Below are positions 63,469-64,000 of a stretch of DNA of 64,000 nucleotides, one piece after another. Source of the stretch: Fuerstiella sp041398845 (lineage in GTDB: Bacteria; Planctomycetota; Planctomycetia; Planctomycetales; Planctomycetaceae); the NCBI GenBank assembly GCA_041398845.1, contig JAWKTZ010000019.1:1-64000 (forward strand), given 5' to 3'. The position numbers and the translations under genes were made by a program. Every line of letters starts with the position of its first letter. Position 1 is the stretch's first letter. A model generated the notes under the pieces. The model made no database searches. It saw only the letters and a list, made by a program, of their open reading frames with translations, and was not told where the DNA came from.

Positions 63469-64000
63469 TCAGGCTTCAGGCGTCGAGTTCGCAAGCTGCG
63501 TGCGCAGTTCTGTCACTCGCGTTCTGAGGAACTGCCGCGATTCGTCCACCGGAACCCATTCGATTCGAGCCGCCAGCAGACTCAGACGATCCGACAACCA
63601 TGATTTGTGCTGAGGGTCGGTGGTTGACAGGTCGGTCTGAATCTGATTCAGATCGCGGTTTAACTGTTCGGGATCCGGAGCGGCCGCAGAGGTAGCTCGC
63701 GGATGTTTTCGCAGTGATGATGCGTCGGTTGAACGTTCTTCTGAATCGTCATCGGCGATTGCTTCCTCGACGATCCTGTTCAGCACTTCCACCTGTTCAC
63801 GGGTTTCCCAGATGTATTTCAGAATCCACAGGTCCGACAGATGGACAACGGATCGTTCGCACATCAGCGCGCTGGCAGCGGCCAGTCGCTGCAGCCGAAC
63901 CGCTCGGCGGTCAGACACTTCGATCCCGGCATGACGCAATCGTCTAATCAGGGCAACATAGGAATCTCGCACTTCGGACACGTCAACAAACGGAATGCAG
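63469..64000 (-). CDS. MoxR/RavA-type AAA+ ATPase, C-terminal part (start beyond right edge)
   Basis: The frame is open to the window edge, so only about 176 C-terminal residues are seen. IPFVDVSEVRDSYVALIRRLRHAGIEVSDRRAVRLQRLAAASALMCERSVVHLSDLWILKYIW is the lid-helix region typical of MoxR/RavA ATPases in vWA-linked systems. Walker motifs must be upstream outside the window. The tail has a polar linker and a helix (LSDRLSLLAARIEWVPVDES). The bpX6-like gene follows at once, so they form a unit. Confidence 0.8.
   Translation of the reverse strand, partial: CIPFVDVSEVRDSYVALIRRLRHAGIEVSDRRAVRLQRLAAASALMCERSVVHLSDLWILKYIWETREQVEVLNRIVEEAIADDDSEERSTDASSLRKHPRATSAAAPDPEQLNRDLNQIQTDLSTTDPQHKSWLSDRLSLLAARIEWVPVDESRQFLRTRVTELRTQLANSTPEA

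Overview
This window reads as chromosomal DNA of a planctomycete, probably Planctomycetales/Planctomycetaceae. The evidence is the gene families: DUF1549/DUF1553 and DUF1501 proteins, huge secreted DUF4347 proteins carrying an LEPR-XLL-like N-terminal motif (LEERVLMSA, LEQRVLMSA), an ECF sigma factor beside a zinc-finger Ser/Thr kinase, many secreted proteins of unknown role, and LPS-type genes (kdsD, an LptA/OstA-like protein). No phage, integrase, transposase or CRISPR array was seen. Species is not assignable by eye.

Layout. 1-2032 (-): 5' part of a DUF4347 surface protein that runs off the left edge. 2325-6106 (+): DUF1549/DUF1553 protein, SGNH hydrolase, Tat-exported amidohydrolase. 6241-9901 (-): transglutaminase-like secreted protein, MoxR ATPase and a small membrane protein. 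10236-14218 (+): tetraheme cytochrome fused to a metallophosphatase-like domain, SUKH protein, DUF971 protein, recA. 14271-16169 (-): coiled-coil membrane protein. 16824-31958 (+): VanZ-like protein, a 1573-residue DUF4347 protein, a hybrid histidine kinase, kdsD, a 1021-residue LptA/OstA-like protein, map, a RraA-like protein, a YfcE-like phosphodiesterase. 31982-34993 (-): Fur-family regulator, FlgM-like protein, secreted hypothetical, threonine aldolase. 35208-40868 (+): hisD, sugar isomerase, RbsD/FucU protein, DUF6263-like protein, membrane protein, serine hydrolase. 40861-45251 (-): an ECF sigma-kinase locus in which the kinase and the 5' end of the next gene carry a dense cluster of frameshifts around a large palindrome. 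45362-47461 (-): a beta-lactamase/peptidoglycan-binding/DacA fusion. 47675-52054 (+): rRNA methyltransferase, tRNA-Arg(TCT), bioA, DUF1501. 52087-57724 (-): ABC/HlyD/TolC export operon with a divergent NhaR-like LysR gene. 58901-64000: LTDEQK-repeat secreted protein, DUF1501, glycosyltransferase, and at the right edge the end of a MoxR-vWA-beta-propeller (bpX-type) cassette.

How genes work together. The strongest functional unit is the type I export operon (ABC with a degenerate ATPase site, adaptor, outer membrane channel). The DUF4347 protein and hybrid kinase at 17.7-25.3 kb are probably one transcription unit. The most promising candidate for a little-described system is the bpX6-like plus MoxR pair at 62.7-64.0 kb, which continues beyond the window. 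Several dispersed palindromic elements, one with perfect 30-bp inverted arms, lie between genes.
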